DNA from: Candidatus Ribeiella danica
Lineage (GTDB): Bacteria > Chloroflexota > Chloroflexia > Chloroflexales > Roseiflexaceae
Direction of reading: 5' to 3'
Assembly: GCA_016717335.1 (NCBI GenBank)
Contig: JADKFS010000019.1
Location: forward strand, 558,001-622,000
Length of the DNA stretch: 64,000 nucleotides
This document shows, in pieces, positions 17,726-26,906 of the stretch; within the stretch, counting starts at the first letter, position 1; every line of letters begins with the position of its first letter. The position numbers were made by a program, and so were the translations under genes. The notes beneath the pieces are model-generated. The model had not been told where the DNA came from, did not search any database, and was given only the letters and a program-made list of their open reading frames with translations.

Positions 17726-19105
17726 TCAGCTTTCGTGGATCGACTCGGGCGGCGCCACCACGGGTGTAGCAAGTACCTCGGGATGGAGCGGGCGCTCCGC
17801 CGCCTGGACAAGCCGATGCGCGCGATAGAGCGAAATGGGACCGCGCCACGCGCCGATCGCCTCGCTGACGACGAGCATGAAAGGGCGATCGCGCTTCGTG
17901 ATCGCCGCCGCCAGGCCGCGCGTCGTGCGTCGGGCGTACCAGAACAGCACGTGCGCGAGCAGCGGCCAGGCATATTCGCGATCGGAGAGGATGGACTTGG
18001 TCATAAAGGCGATGAACGATTCCTGGTACTGCCCCAGCCGTGCGACGACTATCCTCAGGTCGGCGATATGGTCGTGGAAGACGACCGGGTTAGGGTCATA
18101 GACCAGCGTATGGCCGGCCCGGATGATCCGCGCGAACATATCGTGATCGCCGCCGCCGGGCACCGGCGTGCCCATGTCGAGGCGCGGGTCGAACAGGCCA
18201 ACCTGGTCGAAGACGCTGCGGCGGAACGCGCAGTTGCAGCCGGTGCCGAGGTAGCCCTTGTACGGGAAGCCCGGGGAGGCAGGCGGCGGCGCCGCCAGGC
18301 TGAACGACAGGCGGTGGAAGCTTTTGCTGTAGCCGTAGCGCTCGAACAGCTCCTGCCCGGGCGTGTCGAGGTGGGCCGGCGCGACCAGCCCGGTCACGCA
18401 CATCACATCGGGCGTGTCGAAGGCGGCGACGAGCGCCTGGACCCAGCCGGGATCGGCCGCCGCGTCGTCATCGATATAGGCGACGATGCTTCCGGCCGCC
18501 TCGGCGATCGCGCGGTTGCGCGCGTGGTTCAGGCCGCGGCGCTGCTCGCGGATGTAGCGCATGTGCGGGTACTCGGCGCGAACGAGCGCCTCCGTCGCGT
18601 CGCTGCTGGGCGCATTGTCGATCACCAGGATCTCGACGTTGCGATAGGTCTGCCGCGAAAGCGAGGCCAGCGTGGCGCCGATCGACTGATGGCGGTCGCG
18701 CGTGCAAATGGCGATCGAGACCAGCGGCCCGCCGGCGCTGCTGCTGTGCTGGCATGTGAGCTGCGCCTGTGCGGCCTGCGCCAGCAGGCTGGGCAGGGAC
18801 GGCTGAAGCGACGCAGCCAGTATTCCTGCGGCCATCAGATCGTCGGTCAGGTGCTGGATCGCCCGCGCAACGGCGTCGGCGTCGAGCGCACTCACAACCT
18901 GGTCGCGGCCAATCGTCTCGGTGCCGGGATCGGCGATGTCGGCGTAGCCGATCGGGCAGCCATGAACTCGGGCCAGCACACGCGCCGCGCGATAGGAGGG
19001 GCCGAGTGCTACGGTGGACATGGATTGTGAGAGCTCAATGTCGGCGACTAGCGCAGGCATGATCAGCCGTCGTGGGGCGTAGGCTTTCCAGGCAGATAGA
19101 GGCAT
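17726..19105 (-). CDS. GT2 glycosyltransferase with N-terminal accessory module
   Basis: This protein has about 459 residues. Near its start (ALVADIELSQSMSTVALG, then VHGCPIGYADIADPG) is the same 70-residue module found twice in the tandem transferase. The GT-A domain follows: LVSIAICTRDRHQSI, ILVIDNAPSSD and YIDDDAAADPGW, with a later PGGGDHDMFARII acceptor-site motif. It probably adds a residue to the exported glycan. ATG 19105 follows GGGGGAACG. ATG 19060 is an alternative favoured by alignment with the paralogue, but it has no ribosome site. It is the most upstream gene of the minus-strand polysaccharide unit. Confidence 0.88.
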   Translation of the reverse strand: MPLSAWKAYAPRRLIMPALVADIELSQSMSTVALGPSYRAARVLARVHGCPIGYADIADPGTETIGRDQVVSALDADAVARAIQHLTDDLMAAGILAASLQPSLPSLLAQAAQAQLTCQHSSSAGGPLVSIAICTRDRHQSIGATLASLSRQTYRNVEILVIDNAPSSDATEALVRAEYPHMRYIREQRRGLNHARNRAIAEAAGSIVAYIDDDAAADPGWVQALVAAFDTPDVMCVTGLVAPAHLDTPGQELFERYGYSKSFHRLSFSLAAPPPASPGFPYKGYLGTGCNCAFRRSVFDQVGLFDPRLDMGTPVPGGGDHDMFARIIRAGHTLVYDPNPVVFHDHIADLRIVVARLGQYQESFIAFMTKSILSDREYAWPLLAHVLFWYARRTTRGLAAAITKRDRPFMLVVSEAIGAWRGPISLYRAHRLVQAAERPLHPEVLATPVVAPPESIHES

Positions 19106-19913
19106 GGCGTGCGTTCCCCCGGCACACAGGTGCTGTAGCAAGGTCGACAAATTGGGATGGCATAGACAAAGCGGCTGGACATCTGCCGATCAGATCGCTC
19201 CACTACAGCGCTGATCGACGTACGGCGACATCTATAGCAGTGGGCAGTCGGCAGGCGCCAGTCGGCAGTAAGGCGGATGGCATCACAACGGCATCTCGTT
19301 CGTGCGTAGTGGCTCAATGCGTTTGCTCACAGCTATAGCATGGTAGAGAAAGCTGATGAACATCTCATTGATGCCAAGGTGTGTGGCCGAATCAGCCCTG
19401 CGCGCTGCTGATTCTGCGATACAATTTGCACCTGCATCACGAGCATATGATCTGAATGCGACAAACGTACTACCAGCTATTGGATCGCCGCACAAAAACA
19501 TTTGCACGACCCGCAGTGCATATACTTAATTGACAAGCGCCGGCAGCTATATGATATGAAAAGATTTATTATCTGGCTAACAATCTTGTCATTCACAACA
19601 AAACAAGCTTTTGTGGTGCGCCTTCGACGAGCGATACAGGGCCGGGCTCGCCACCGCGGCAGCTGAGCCTGCAGGGATAGCACATCACCGGGCAGGTGGC
19701 ATTGACAAGGGCACCCATAGAGGTGATTATGTAGGTTGCGCTACTGATACCGATTTAGAGGCGAGATAAGGTGCGGGCAACCGCTATGCCCGCAGTTGGG
19801 CGGCGGTAGTAGCGGGCAATCCCGCCTATCAGGTCGCCACCGACCTTGCGCTGGCGCGGTTGCGCGCCGCTCTCGGCAAGCAGGGGCATCGCCATGTATT
19901 CGAAAGTCCACCA
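19106..19913. other. Spacer with AT-rich island, divergent promoters
   Basis: This region separates the minus-strand polysaccharide operon from the plus-strand PfkB gene. It carries a 107-bp element (19232-19338). About 19340-19620 is a markedly AT-richer stretch for this genome, including TTGACA at 19530-19535 and ATATGATATG about 15-20 bases later. I see no gene: short ORFs at 19283-19507 and 19477-19683 lack ribosome sites and protein character. It is the likely control region for the glycan operon. Confidence 0.55.
19232..19338. repeat. 107-bp MITE-like element, copy 3
   Basis: This copy runs CTATAGCAGTGGGCAGTCGG to CTCACAGCTATAG in the opposite orientation to copies 1 and 2, with intact 11-bp imperfect terminal inverted repeats. 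It is the cleanest full-length example because it lies free in a spacer. Confidence 0.87.
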
Positions 19914-20852
19914 ATGACACAGATTCTGATCGTCGGCGGGGTCTCGTTCAATACGATGATCGCGCTCGACCGCTTCCCAGAGCCGCAGCCGCAGACCTTG
20001 ATCGCGCGCGGCTTCCACGAGACAATTGGCTCGACCGGGGCCGGCAAGGCGCTCAACCTGCGCAAGCTGGGCATGGGCGTCACCCTGCACGCGCCAATCG
20101 GCGACGACCGCTGCGGGCGCCTGATCGCCGACAGCCTGGCCGCGGCAGGCGTGACGTTCCTCTACGACCTGGACCCGGCCGGCACGCAGCGCCACGTCAA
20201 CCTGATGGACCGCGAGGGGCGCCGGATCTCGCTGTTTCTCGTGCCGGGCACGTTCGACCTGGCCTTCGACCGTCTCCGGCTGGAGGCCCACATCCCTACC
20301 TGCGATTACCTGGTGCTCAACATCAGCAACTACTGCCGCACTCTCATCCCGGCGATCCGGCAGCAGAAGAAGGCGATCTGGTGCGACATTCACGACTACG
20401 ACGGCGCCAATTCATACCACCAGGACTTCATCGAGGCGGCCGATTACCTGTTCCTCAGCTCGGACGCGCTGCCCGACTACCGGCAGTTCATGGCGCAGCA
20501 GGTCGCGCGGGGCAAGCGGCTGGTCGTATGCACGCACGGGAAGCGCGGCGCGACCGCGCTCTCGCCGGCCGGCGAGTGGATCGAGACGCCGATCGTCTCG
20601 CGCTACGCTCCGGTCGACACGAATGGCGCCGGCGACGCATTCGTGGCCGGCGTGCTGTACGGCCATGCGCAGGGCTATCGTCTCAGGGAGTGCTTGCGGC
20701 TCGGCGCGGTCGTGGGCGGGCTCTGTGTCACCTCGGCCGAGCTGGCCGCCGATGATCTGAGCCCGGCGCGCGTGGCGGCGGAGTATCTGGCCGAGTATGG
20801 CAAGGCGCTGGGGATCGGCTCCGGCGGTGTGGGGATGCCGGAGCCGTTCTGA
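19914..20852 (+). CDS. PfkB-family carbohydrate kinase
   Basis: This 312-residue ribokinase-fold enzyme transfers phosphate from ATP to a sugar or nucleoside. The N-terminal ILIVGGVSFNTMIALDRFPE and the glycine-rich TIGSTGAGKALNLRKLGMGV form the substrate lid region. The catalytic/anion-hole signature PVDTNGAGDAFVAG lies at about 239-252. The substrate cannot be told from sequence. ATG 19914 is the start aligned with the family; an earlier in-frame codon would add 18 odd residues. It ends against a convergent terminator hairpin. Confidence 0.9.
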   Translation: MTQILIVGGVSFNTMIALDRFPEPQPQTLIARGFHETIGSTGAGKALNLRKLGMGVTLHAPIGDDRCGRLIADSLAAAGVTFLYDLDPAGTQRHVNLMDREGRRISLFLVPGTFDLAFDRLRLEAHIPTCDYLVLNISNYCRTLIPAIRQQKKAIWCDIHDYDGANSYHQDFIEAADYLFLSSDALPDYRQFMAQQVARGKRLVVCTHGKRGATALSPAGEWIETPIVSRYAPVDTNGAGDAFVAGVLYGHAQGYRLRECLRLGAVVGGLCVTSAELAADDLSPARVAAEYLAEYGKALGIGSGGVGMPEPF

Positions 20853-20897
20853 GCACAGGCTATCGCACTTGCGATCCGGTTTTGACGGAAGACCAAA

Positions 20898-20928
20898 GAC
20901 GGAGGACGACGCTCAATCGTCCTCCGTC
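20898..20928. terminator. Hairpin between convergent genes
   Basis: GACGGAGGACGA pairs perfectly with TCGTCCTCCGTC around a 7-base loop. It lies between the plus-strand kinase stop and the minus-strand DUF4173 stop, so it can serve both. T-tracts are weak. Confidence 0.6.
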
Positions 20929-20980
20929 CTCCGTCCGACAAACGCGGATCGCTTTTCCGACGGGCGGCAGGAGGCGAGCA

Positions 20981-22582
20981 CTACGGGCTGGCCTCGCCCG
21001 CGACCCCGGCTCGCTCGATTGCGGCAAGCGCGCGCATCCGCCCGAGGTGCCAGCTTGGCCAGCCCTGTTCGGCCTGGGCCGCCCCCAGCTCGCGCGCCTG
21101 TAGCGTCAGCGATGCGGCAATCCTTGCCCGTGCCGGCCCATCCAGGGCATCCAGCGAGGCCACCAGATCCGGCGTGGCGTCGGCCGAGAGCGCCGCCAGG
21201 TAGTGGGCGTCGAGCTTGCCGCTGACCTGGTAGCGCGCGACATTCTCGCGCACGATCAGCGCGTCGGGGTTGGCGGCGTTCAAGATCAGCAGGTAGGCCA
21301 GCGCCGCGACCAGGCCGCCGCGCGTGAACAGGCGCGGCCGCCCGCAGAGCAGCGCCAGCAGGAACAGCGCCAGCACCACCGCCAGCCAGATCATGAAGCT
21401 GTGGGTGTAGAGCCGCAGCTGAGTGTAGCCATAGGCCCGCTCGTACAGCAGCATGCGCTGGAAGGCCGAGGCCAGCAGCCCCAGCACCAGCGCGATCATC
21501 GCCGCGCTTGCGGTGTTGAAGGCCCGGCGCTGCCCGCGCGACTCGCGGCGGGCGAGCACTGCCAGCCCGCACAGCATCGCCAATGCCAGGCACGCGACCG
21601 CCAGCAGCTCGAAGAAGCCGCGCCGCGCGTACTCGGCGTAGGTCATCCCGCTGCGCTCAAGTGTATCCAGACCGCCGAAGAAGTAGGCCCCCTGGATGGC
21701 CATAAACCCGGCGAACAGCGCGTCGACCGCGGCCAGCACCGTCACGGCCTCGACCCAGCCGAGCGAGAGCGGCGGGCGGCGCAGCGGGCTCAGCGGACGG
21801 GTCGCCCCCTCGGACGGCAGCTCGGCGCCGTCCTCGGCCGGGCCGGGCATCGGGCGCACCAGCCCGATCGCCCACATGCTCAGCGACTCGATCGCGCGGC
21901 CGACAGTCGAGCGCGACTCGCCCAGCAGCGCGGCCAGGAGACCGCCGGCGCAGGCCCAGGCCACCGCAAGTGTCACGACGACGTGCCCGAGCAGCGGGCC
22001 GATGTCGAAGGGCAGCTCGAAGCTCACGATCTGCCGCACGTAGCTGGCGAACACGCTGTCGGCGGCCATCAGCAGCGCGGTGAAGCAGGCCAGCGCAGGC
22101 AGCGCCAGCGCCAGGCCGCACCCGATCGGCACGAGCCGGCGCGCGGAGGCGCGCTCGACCCGGATCTGGCGCGCGCCCTGCACGAACAGCGGCGCCGGCC
22201 GGAACGCGGCATCGGCGATCGTCGCGAGCGTCTGCGCCAGGGCGCGCTCGTCGCTCAGGCGGGCAAGCGGCTCGGCGCGGTAGCTTGCCGCCAGCAGCAC
22301 CAGCAGCGCCAGCACGGCGATAGCATTCAGGGCCGTCAGCGCCGGCGCGTCACGCCAGGCCAGGCAGACCGCGAAGATCAGCGGGGCCGCGGCCAGCCAG
22401 CGGTTGGCGCGCGTGGCCGGCCGCTCCTCGGCGGCGCCAAGCCAGCCCAGCGCCGCCAGCCCAAGCCCGACGAACAGCGGCGCCGATAGGCCGAGCTGGC
22501 GCCCGTAGAACAGCTGGTCCGCGGCGAGTCCCAGCACTAACGCGGCGAGCAGGAGGCGGGTCGGGTTTCGTAGGTGTTGCAT
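20981..22582 (-). CDS. DUF4173-domain membrane protein
   Basis: This 533-residue protein has about twelve hydrophobic helices in its first 430 residues. Segments such as ADSVFASYVRQIVSFELPF and MTYAEYARRGFFELLAVACL, then YTHSFMIWLAVVLALFLLAL, match DUF4173, a family of unknown function. The last 90 residues are a soluble alpha-helical tail. ATG 22582 follows GAAGGGTCG. The longer reading upstream is a translation of GC-rich palindromic repeats and is rejected. It is probably expressed alone. Confidence 0.85.
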   Translation of the reverse strand: MQHLRNPTRLLLAALVLGLAADQLFYGRQLGLSAPLFVGLGLAALGWLGAAEERPATRANRWLAAAPLIFAVCLAWRDAPALTALNAIAVLALLVLLAASYRAEPLARLSDERALAQTLATIADAAFRPAPLFVQGARQIRVERASARRLVPIGCGLALALPALACFTALLMAADSVFASYVRQIVSFELPFDIGPLLGHVVVTLAVAWACAGGLLAALLGESRSTVGRAIESLSMWAIGLVRPMPGPAEDGAELPSEGATRPLSPLRRPPLSLGWVEAVTVLAAVDALFAGFMAIQGAYFFGGLDTLERSGMTYAEYARRGFFELLAVACLALAMLCGLAVLARRESRGQRRAFNTASAAMIALVLGLLASAFQRMLLYERAYGYTQLRLYTHSFMIWLAVVLALFLLALLCGRPRLFTRGGLVAALAYLLILNAANPDALIVRENVARYQVSGKLDAHYLAALSADATPDLVASLDALDGPARARIAASLTLQARELGAAQAEQGWPSWHLGRMRALAAIERAGVAGEASP

Positions 22583-22782
22583 AGCGCGACCCTTCGTGTG
22601 GCAATCAGACGGAGAGACGTTCTCTCTACTGTTGGTATAGCAGATTTCGGCCGCGCCGTACAGCGTGCGGGTGTGCGGCGGCAAGCACTCAGGTGCTTGA
22701 CGCTGCGCTGGCAGGGCTGAACCCCTGGGGTGCTTTCGGGGGTGTTTTTTTGCAGAACGCATGCAGATGCGCTGGATGCCCT

Positions 22783-22913
22783 CACCCCCTAACCCCCGCT
22801 CCCAGCATGGGAGAGGGGGAATTCGTGGCTGGTGCGGTGGTTTCGGCGGAGCCGAAACCACCGCACCAGCCAGTATGCACCCCCGCCCCTGGGAGGGGCG
22901 GGGGCAGGGGGTG
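22783..22913. repeat. Cloverleaf (four-way junction) palindromic element, copy A
   Basis: The outer stem is CACCCCCT (22783-22790) with AGGGGGTG (22906-22913). Inside are three hairpins. The first, at 22793-22819, pairs CCCCCGCTCCCA with TGGGAGAGGGGG (one mismatch). The central one, 22827-22871, has a perfect 21-bp stem capped GGC-GGA-GCC. The third, at 22880-22904, has 11 perfect pairs around GGG. The same architecture recurs at 26760-26886 and 62154-62261. Confidence 0.8.
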
Positions 22914-22944
22914 GGGTGATCTGGCACACGGCGACGCCATGAAC

Positions 22945-22983
22945 AAAAAAACCCACCCCCGAAAGGGCAGGGGGTGAGGGTTT
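22945..22983 (-). terminator. Rho-independent terminator of BTAD regulator 1
   Basis: On the minus strand, CACCCCC pairs with GGGGGTG around a short loop and runs into GGGTTTTTTTG. This is a stem plus U-tract about 35 bases past the stop of the 23018 gene. The stem resembles the outer arm of the adjacent cloverleaf element. Confidence 0.75.
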
Positions 22984-23017
22984 ATGGCGCATCAGGAGGC
23001 GCGAGCCGTGCAAAAGT

Positions 23018-26000
23018 CTACGCCGACGGCGTGCCATCTCCCGCCGGAGGCGTGGCCGATGCGGCGCTCTCGCGGCCGGCCAGCCGCCCGATCAGGGCGC
23101 CGGCCGCTTCGGCCAGCGGCGCAAGCTCGGCGGAGCGCGCGAGCCGCTCGGCGGCGCGCAGGATCGGCAGGGCCGCGGCCGGGTCGCCGAAGTCGCGCTC
23201 GATCCGCGCGATCTCGATCGCCGTGCGGGCGTACTCCGGCAGCAGGCTGCGCTGCGCGCTGTAGTCGAGCGCGTGCGCCAGAGTCGCGCGGGCGCCCTCT
23301 AGATCGCCGCGCTGCGCCGCGATCCGCGCCAGCCCGTGCAGCGCGGCCACGTACACGAAACCGTAGAGCGCCTGCGGCTGGGTCAGCGCGCTCTTCAGCC
23401 GCGCGGTGGCGCGCGCCATGTCGCCGCCGGCAAGGTCGAGCAGCCCCAGGCCGACCTCCACGCTCACGCGGTGTGACTGGAACGCCGGCAGGGCCTGCAG
23501 GCGCGACGCCATCGACAAGAACAGATCGCGTGCGGCGGCGTGCTGATCGTCCAGCAGCAGCAGGAACGCCTGGTGGATGCTTGGCCAGATCGAGGCCCAT
23601 GCGGCCTCGGGCGCCTGCCTGGCGGTGTCGAGGCTGATCGCGATCCAGTGCGCTGTCGCGGGCGGGTCGCCGCGCAGCGCGTTTAGGTGCGCCAGCTGGA
23701 GCGCGCTGATCACCGCGACCGCCGCCTGGCTGGTCTCGCAAGCCAGCTCGTAGGCCTGCTGCAGGCACGGCTCGGCCTCGCGCACCAGCCCCTGGCTTAG
23801 CACGGCCCAGCCGACCTGAAACAGCGCCAGCGCCGACTCGTCGGGGCCGAGGATGGCGGGCAGATCCTCGGCCGGGGTGCCGGGCGGCGGCTGAGCCGTC
23901 ACGAACGGGGCCGGCGGCGGGCCGGCCGGGATGGGAGGGCGCAGCGCCGATCCACCCGGCCGCCAGCGCCACTCCCTGGTCACCACGTCTGGATCGGCCG
24001 GACGCAGGATGGTCGCTGTGCGCCGGAGCATGTCGTCGATCGCGGGGGTCAGGTCGGGCTGGCGGCGGGCCTGCGCGCCGCTGAGCGTCGCCGCGCCGGC
24101 CAGGTCGCCCATCAGGGCGCGCAGCAGCACCAGACGACGCTCGGTCACCAGCGGCGGCAGGTCGTCGCGCTGGGCCTTCCAGCGCTCGTAGTGCGCCGCG
24201 GTAGCCATGATGCCTTCCCAGTCGAGCAGCGCCTCGTGCATCAGCAGGCGGCCGGCAAACGCGCGGCGGACCAGATCGGACGGGGCGCGCGCGCCCATGC
24301 GGTCGGCGGCGCGCAGCGCCAGGTCGTAGTGCTCGAGCGCCTCGCGGTAGCCGAACGAGCGTCGGGCGTAGCGCGCGGCGGCGATCGCGTAGCGCAGCAC
24401 CTCGGCCTCGGCGCCGCGGCCGGCCTGCTCGAAGTGAAACGCCAGCTCGGCGGCGTGCTCGGCTGTCTCGCCGTGCAGCGCGGCGATCGCCTCGGCGGCG
24501 CGGCGGTGCAGCAGCCGGCGCTGCGGCGAGGAGAGCGAGGCGGCGATGATCGAGCGCACCAGCTCGTGCCCAAAGCCCAGCCGGCCGTCGGCGCCCTCGA
24601 CCAGCAGCTGGCGCTCCAGCAGCGTGCGCGCCGCGTCGAGCGCGCGCGTCCCGGCCAGCTGCTCGATCAGGTCGAGCGAGACCGGCCGGCTGATCGCCGC
24701 CAGCTGCTCGAGCAGCGCGCGCGCCGGGTCGGGCAGGCGCTCCATGCGCGAGAGCACCAGGTCGCGCAGCGGCGGCGCGCTGGCCAGGTCGGGCAGCGCG
24801 GCGCCGGCATCCAGCTCGCGCAGCAGCGCGGCCAGCGACTGCGCGCCGCGCGCCTCCAGCAGCGATTGGAGCGCGACCGCCAGGAACAGCGGGTTGCCGC
24901 CGGTGCTGGCGCCCAGGCGCGGCGCCAGCCGCGCCACGCGGTCGGGCGAGGACTGCGCCAGTCCGGCCAGCAGCAGCGTGACCTCGGCGTCGTCGAGCCG
25001 GCCCAGCACCAGCGGCCGCAGCGACATCTCGCGGCCGAGCGCCCGCAGCAGGTCGTGCAGCGCGACGTTCTCGACCAGCTCCTCGGAGCGGTAGGCCAGG
25101 ATGACCAGCATGGGCTGGCGCGGCGCGCGGCGGGCCAGCCGCCCGAGCACCGTCAGAGTCGCCTCGTCGGCCCACTGCGCGTCGTCGCACCAGACGATCA
25201 GCGGGTGCTCGCGCGCCAGCGCCAGCGCCAGGTCGACCAGCCCGTCCAGCAGGTAGTTGCGCCCCTCGGCCGGCGGCACGCCCGGCAGCGATGGCAGGTC
25301 GTGCAGCCGCTCGCGCACGACCGGCAGCAGGTCGGCCACCTGCGCCAGCGCCACCGGCGGCAGCCGTCGCAGCGTTTCGGCCGGAACAGCCCGCAGCAGC
25401 GGGCGCAGCGCCTCGCTCAGCGCGGCGAACGGCAGGCCGCGCTCGAGCGGGGTGCAGCGCATCACGATCGTGAACGCGCCGCCGCCGCCGGCCCGCAGCG
25501 CCTCGGCCACCAGGCGCGTCTTGCCGATCCCGGCCTCGCCGACGATCGCCACCACACCACCGCGGCGCTGATCCAGCGCGGCGATCCAGCTGCGCAGCGC
25601 GGCCAGCTCGCTCGCTCGCCCGACGAACGGGGAGGTCGAGGCCGCAGTCGTGGGCGACGGAGTGCTGAACATCTGCGCCCGGTCTCCCAGCCGCCTGGTC
25701 TCCCCAGCCTCCTCGCCCCGCAGAATCGCGGTGTGAAGCGCGCGCGTCTGCGATGAGGGCGTGGCGCCCAGCTCCTCGTCCAGCACGCGCCGGCAGCGCT
25801 CGTAGCTCTGCAGCGCGCTCGCCACATCGCCGGCGCGGGCCTGCGCGCGCATCATGATCCGGTAGAGCGGCTCGCGCAGCCGGTCGTGCTCCAGGCCGCG
25901 CCGGGCCAGATCGATCGCGGCGTCGCACTCGCCCGCCGCCAGCCGCAGCTCCGCCAGCTCGTGCAGCGCGGCGATGAAGCGCTCGCGCAGCGAGTCGCGC

Positions 26001-26521
26001 AGGTCGTCGGCCCAGTGGGTGTCGGACTCGTCGGCCAGGTAATCGCCGCGGTAGAGCGCGACCGCCCGCTCGAGGTTGGGTATTTTGGACATGGGCGGCT
26101 GGGCCGGCGAGTCGGTTGTGGCGGCGCCGGCGCGCGGATCGCTCGCAGCCGGCCCCTGGTCGGCGGTTAGCGCGAGAAGCTCGTCCACGTCGACCCAGGC
26201 GCCGCTCTCGACATTCCAGGCGTAGCCGCCCGGCCGGGTGAGGATGTAGCGCGAGGAGGCGCGCGCGCCGCCATCCGGCTCGAGCGTGTGCCGCAGGCCG
26301 CTGATCGCGCTGCGCAGGGTGGTCGCCGTCGCGGCGTGGTCTGCGCCGGGCCAGAGCCAGTCGATCAGCCGGTGAGTCGGCACGCGCATGCCGCGCGCCG
26401 TCAGCAGAATGCCCAGCAGGCGCCGCTCCTGGCGCGAGCGCCAGGCGCTATCGGGCAGCGCTCGCCCGTCGAGCGTGACAGTGAGCGGTCCCAGAAGGGC
26501 AATTCGAAGATCGCCGGACAT
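23018..26521 (-). CDS. SARP/BTAD transcriptional regulator with AAA ATPase and TPR region (1)
   Basis: This is a 1167-residue AfsR-like regulator. Residues 1-~95 form an OmpR-type winged helix (LRIALLGPLTVTLDGRALPD, then HRLIDWLWPGADHAAT). About 115-255 is the bacterial transcriptional activation domain (AVALYRGDYLADE, ARAGDVASALQSYERCRRVL). An ATPase domain opens with VGRASELAALRSWIAA and Walker A GEAGIGKT at about 328-335, with the Walker B segment PLIVWCDDAQWADEATL. From about 640 to the end are helical TPR-like repeats. Such proteins bind direct repeats and activate clusters when an unknown ligand engages the TPR part. Cloverleaf elements flank the gene on both sides. Confidence 0.92.
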   Translation of the reverse strand: MSGDLRIALLGPLTVTLDGRALPDSAWRSRQERRLLGILLTARGMRVPTHRLIDWLWPGADHAATATTLRSAISGLRHTLEPDGGARASSRYILTRPGGYAWNVESGAWVDVDELLALTADQGPAASDPRAGAATTDSPAQPPMSKIPNLERAVALYRGDYLADESDTHWADDLRDSLRERFIAALHELAELRLAAGECDAAIDLARRGLEHDRLREPLYRIMMRAQARAGDVASALQSYERCRRVLDEELGATPSSQTRALHTAILRGEEAGETRRLGDRAQMFSTPSPTTAASTSPFVGRASELAALRSWIAALDQRRGGVVAIVGEAGIGKTRLVAEALRAGGGGAFTIVMRCTPLERGLPFAALSEALRPLLRAVPAETLRRLPPVALAQVADLLPVVRERLHDLPSLPGVPPAEGRNYLLDGLVDLALALAREHPLIVWCDDAQWADEATLTVLGRLARRAPRQPMLVILAYRSEELVENVALHDLLRALGREMSLRPLVLGRLDDAEVTLLLAGLAQSSPDRVARLAPRLGASTGGNPLFLAVALQSLLEARGAQSLAALLRELDAGAALPDLASAPPLRDLVLSRMERLPDPARALLEQLAAISRPVSLDLIEQLAGTRALDAARTLLERQLLVEGADGRLGFGHELVRSIIAASLSSPQRRLLHRRAAEAIAALHGETAEHAAELAFHFEQAGRGAEAEVLRYAIAAARYARRSFGYREALEHYDLALRAADRMGARAPSDLVRRAFAGRLLMHEALLDWEGIMATAAHYERWKAQRDDLPPLVTERRLVLLRALMGDLAGAATLSGAQARRQPDLTPAIDDMLRRTATILRPADPDVVTREWRWRPGGSALRPPIPAGPPPAPFVTAQPPPGTPAEDLPAILGPDESALALFQVGWAVLSQGLVREAEPCLQQAYELACETSQAAVAVISALQLAHLNALRGDPPATAHWIAISLDTARQAPEAAWASIWPSIHQAFLLLLDDQHAAARDLFLSMASRLQALPAFQSHRVSVEVGLGLLDLAGGDMARATARLKSALTQPQALYGFVYVAALHGLARIAAQRGDLEGARATLAHALDYSAQRSLLPEYARTAIEIARIERDFGDPAAALPILRAAERLARSAELAPLAEAAGALIGRLAGRESAASATPPAGDGTPSA

Positions 26522-26906
26522 ACTCTTCTCTGCTCAGGCCTGCGCCGGCTGTGCGACCGGCGCAGCGCGCATGATGCGCCGCGGCATGAGTATACCATCT
26601 CCGAAGATCTCTTGGCGATTCGCTTCCGTAACCTTGACGCGCGGATTGCTCCACCGACGCGCTCGGCGGCCCCGCACGCCCGCGATGGTTGCCCTCGCTT
26701 CCCTGGCCGCGATGCGGGTAGGTTTTTCTCTCTTGGCTCGGTGATGCGCCTGATCACTCCACCCCCTGCCCCCGCCCTGGCAGGGGCGGGGGAAACAACA
26801 GCTGGTCACGGGGTTGCGGCGGAGCCGCAACCCCGTGACCAGCCAACAATCCCCCCTCTCCCAGCGGGAGAGGGGGGTAGGGGGTGAGGGCATCATGTGT
26901 GGTAGC
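26522..26906. other. Spacer upstream of BTAD regulator 1
   Basis: No gene is seen. The bases 26580-26640 contain moderately AT-rich sequence suited to a promoter. The remainder is the second cloverleaf element (26760-26886), which ends just before the stop of the GT4 gene. Confidence 0.55.
26760..26886. repeat. Cloverleaf palindromic element, copy B
   Basis: The outer stem is CACCCCCT (26760-26767) with AGGGGGTG (26879-26886). Hairpin one is CCCCCGCCC with GGGGCGGGGG. The central hairpin (26801-26843) has a perfect 20-bp stem capped GGC-GGA-GCC. Hairpin three (26851-26877) has 12 perfect pairs. The central stem sequence differs completely from copy A, yet pairing and cap are kept. The order of the side hairpins is reversed relative to copy A. 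Confidence 0.8.

Larger units (their letters stand above)
22583..23017. other. Spacer with cloverleaf element and terminator
   Basis: No gene is seen. It contains the cloverleaf palindrome (22783-22913) and the BTAD-1 terminator (22945-22983). The bases near 22600-22660 are the likely promoter region of the DUF4173 gene. Confidence 0.6.

Noticed and set aside
21203..22489. 428-residue plus-strand ORF opposite the DUF4173 gene
   Set aside because: Composition dominated by Q, R, H and G from antisense of a membrane protein; no ribosome site.
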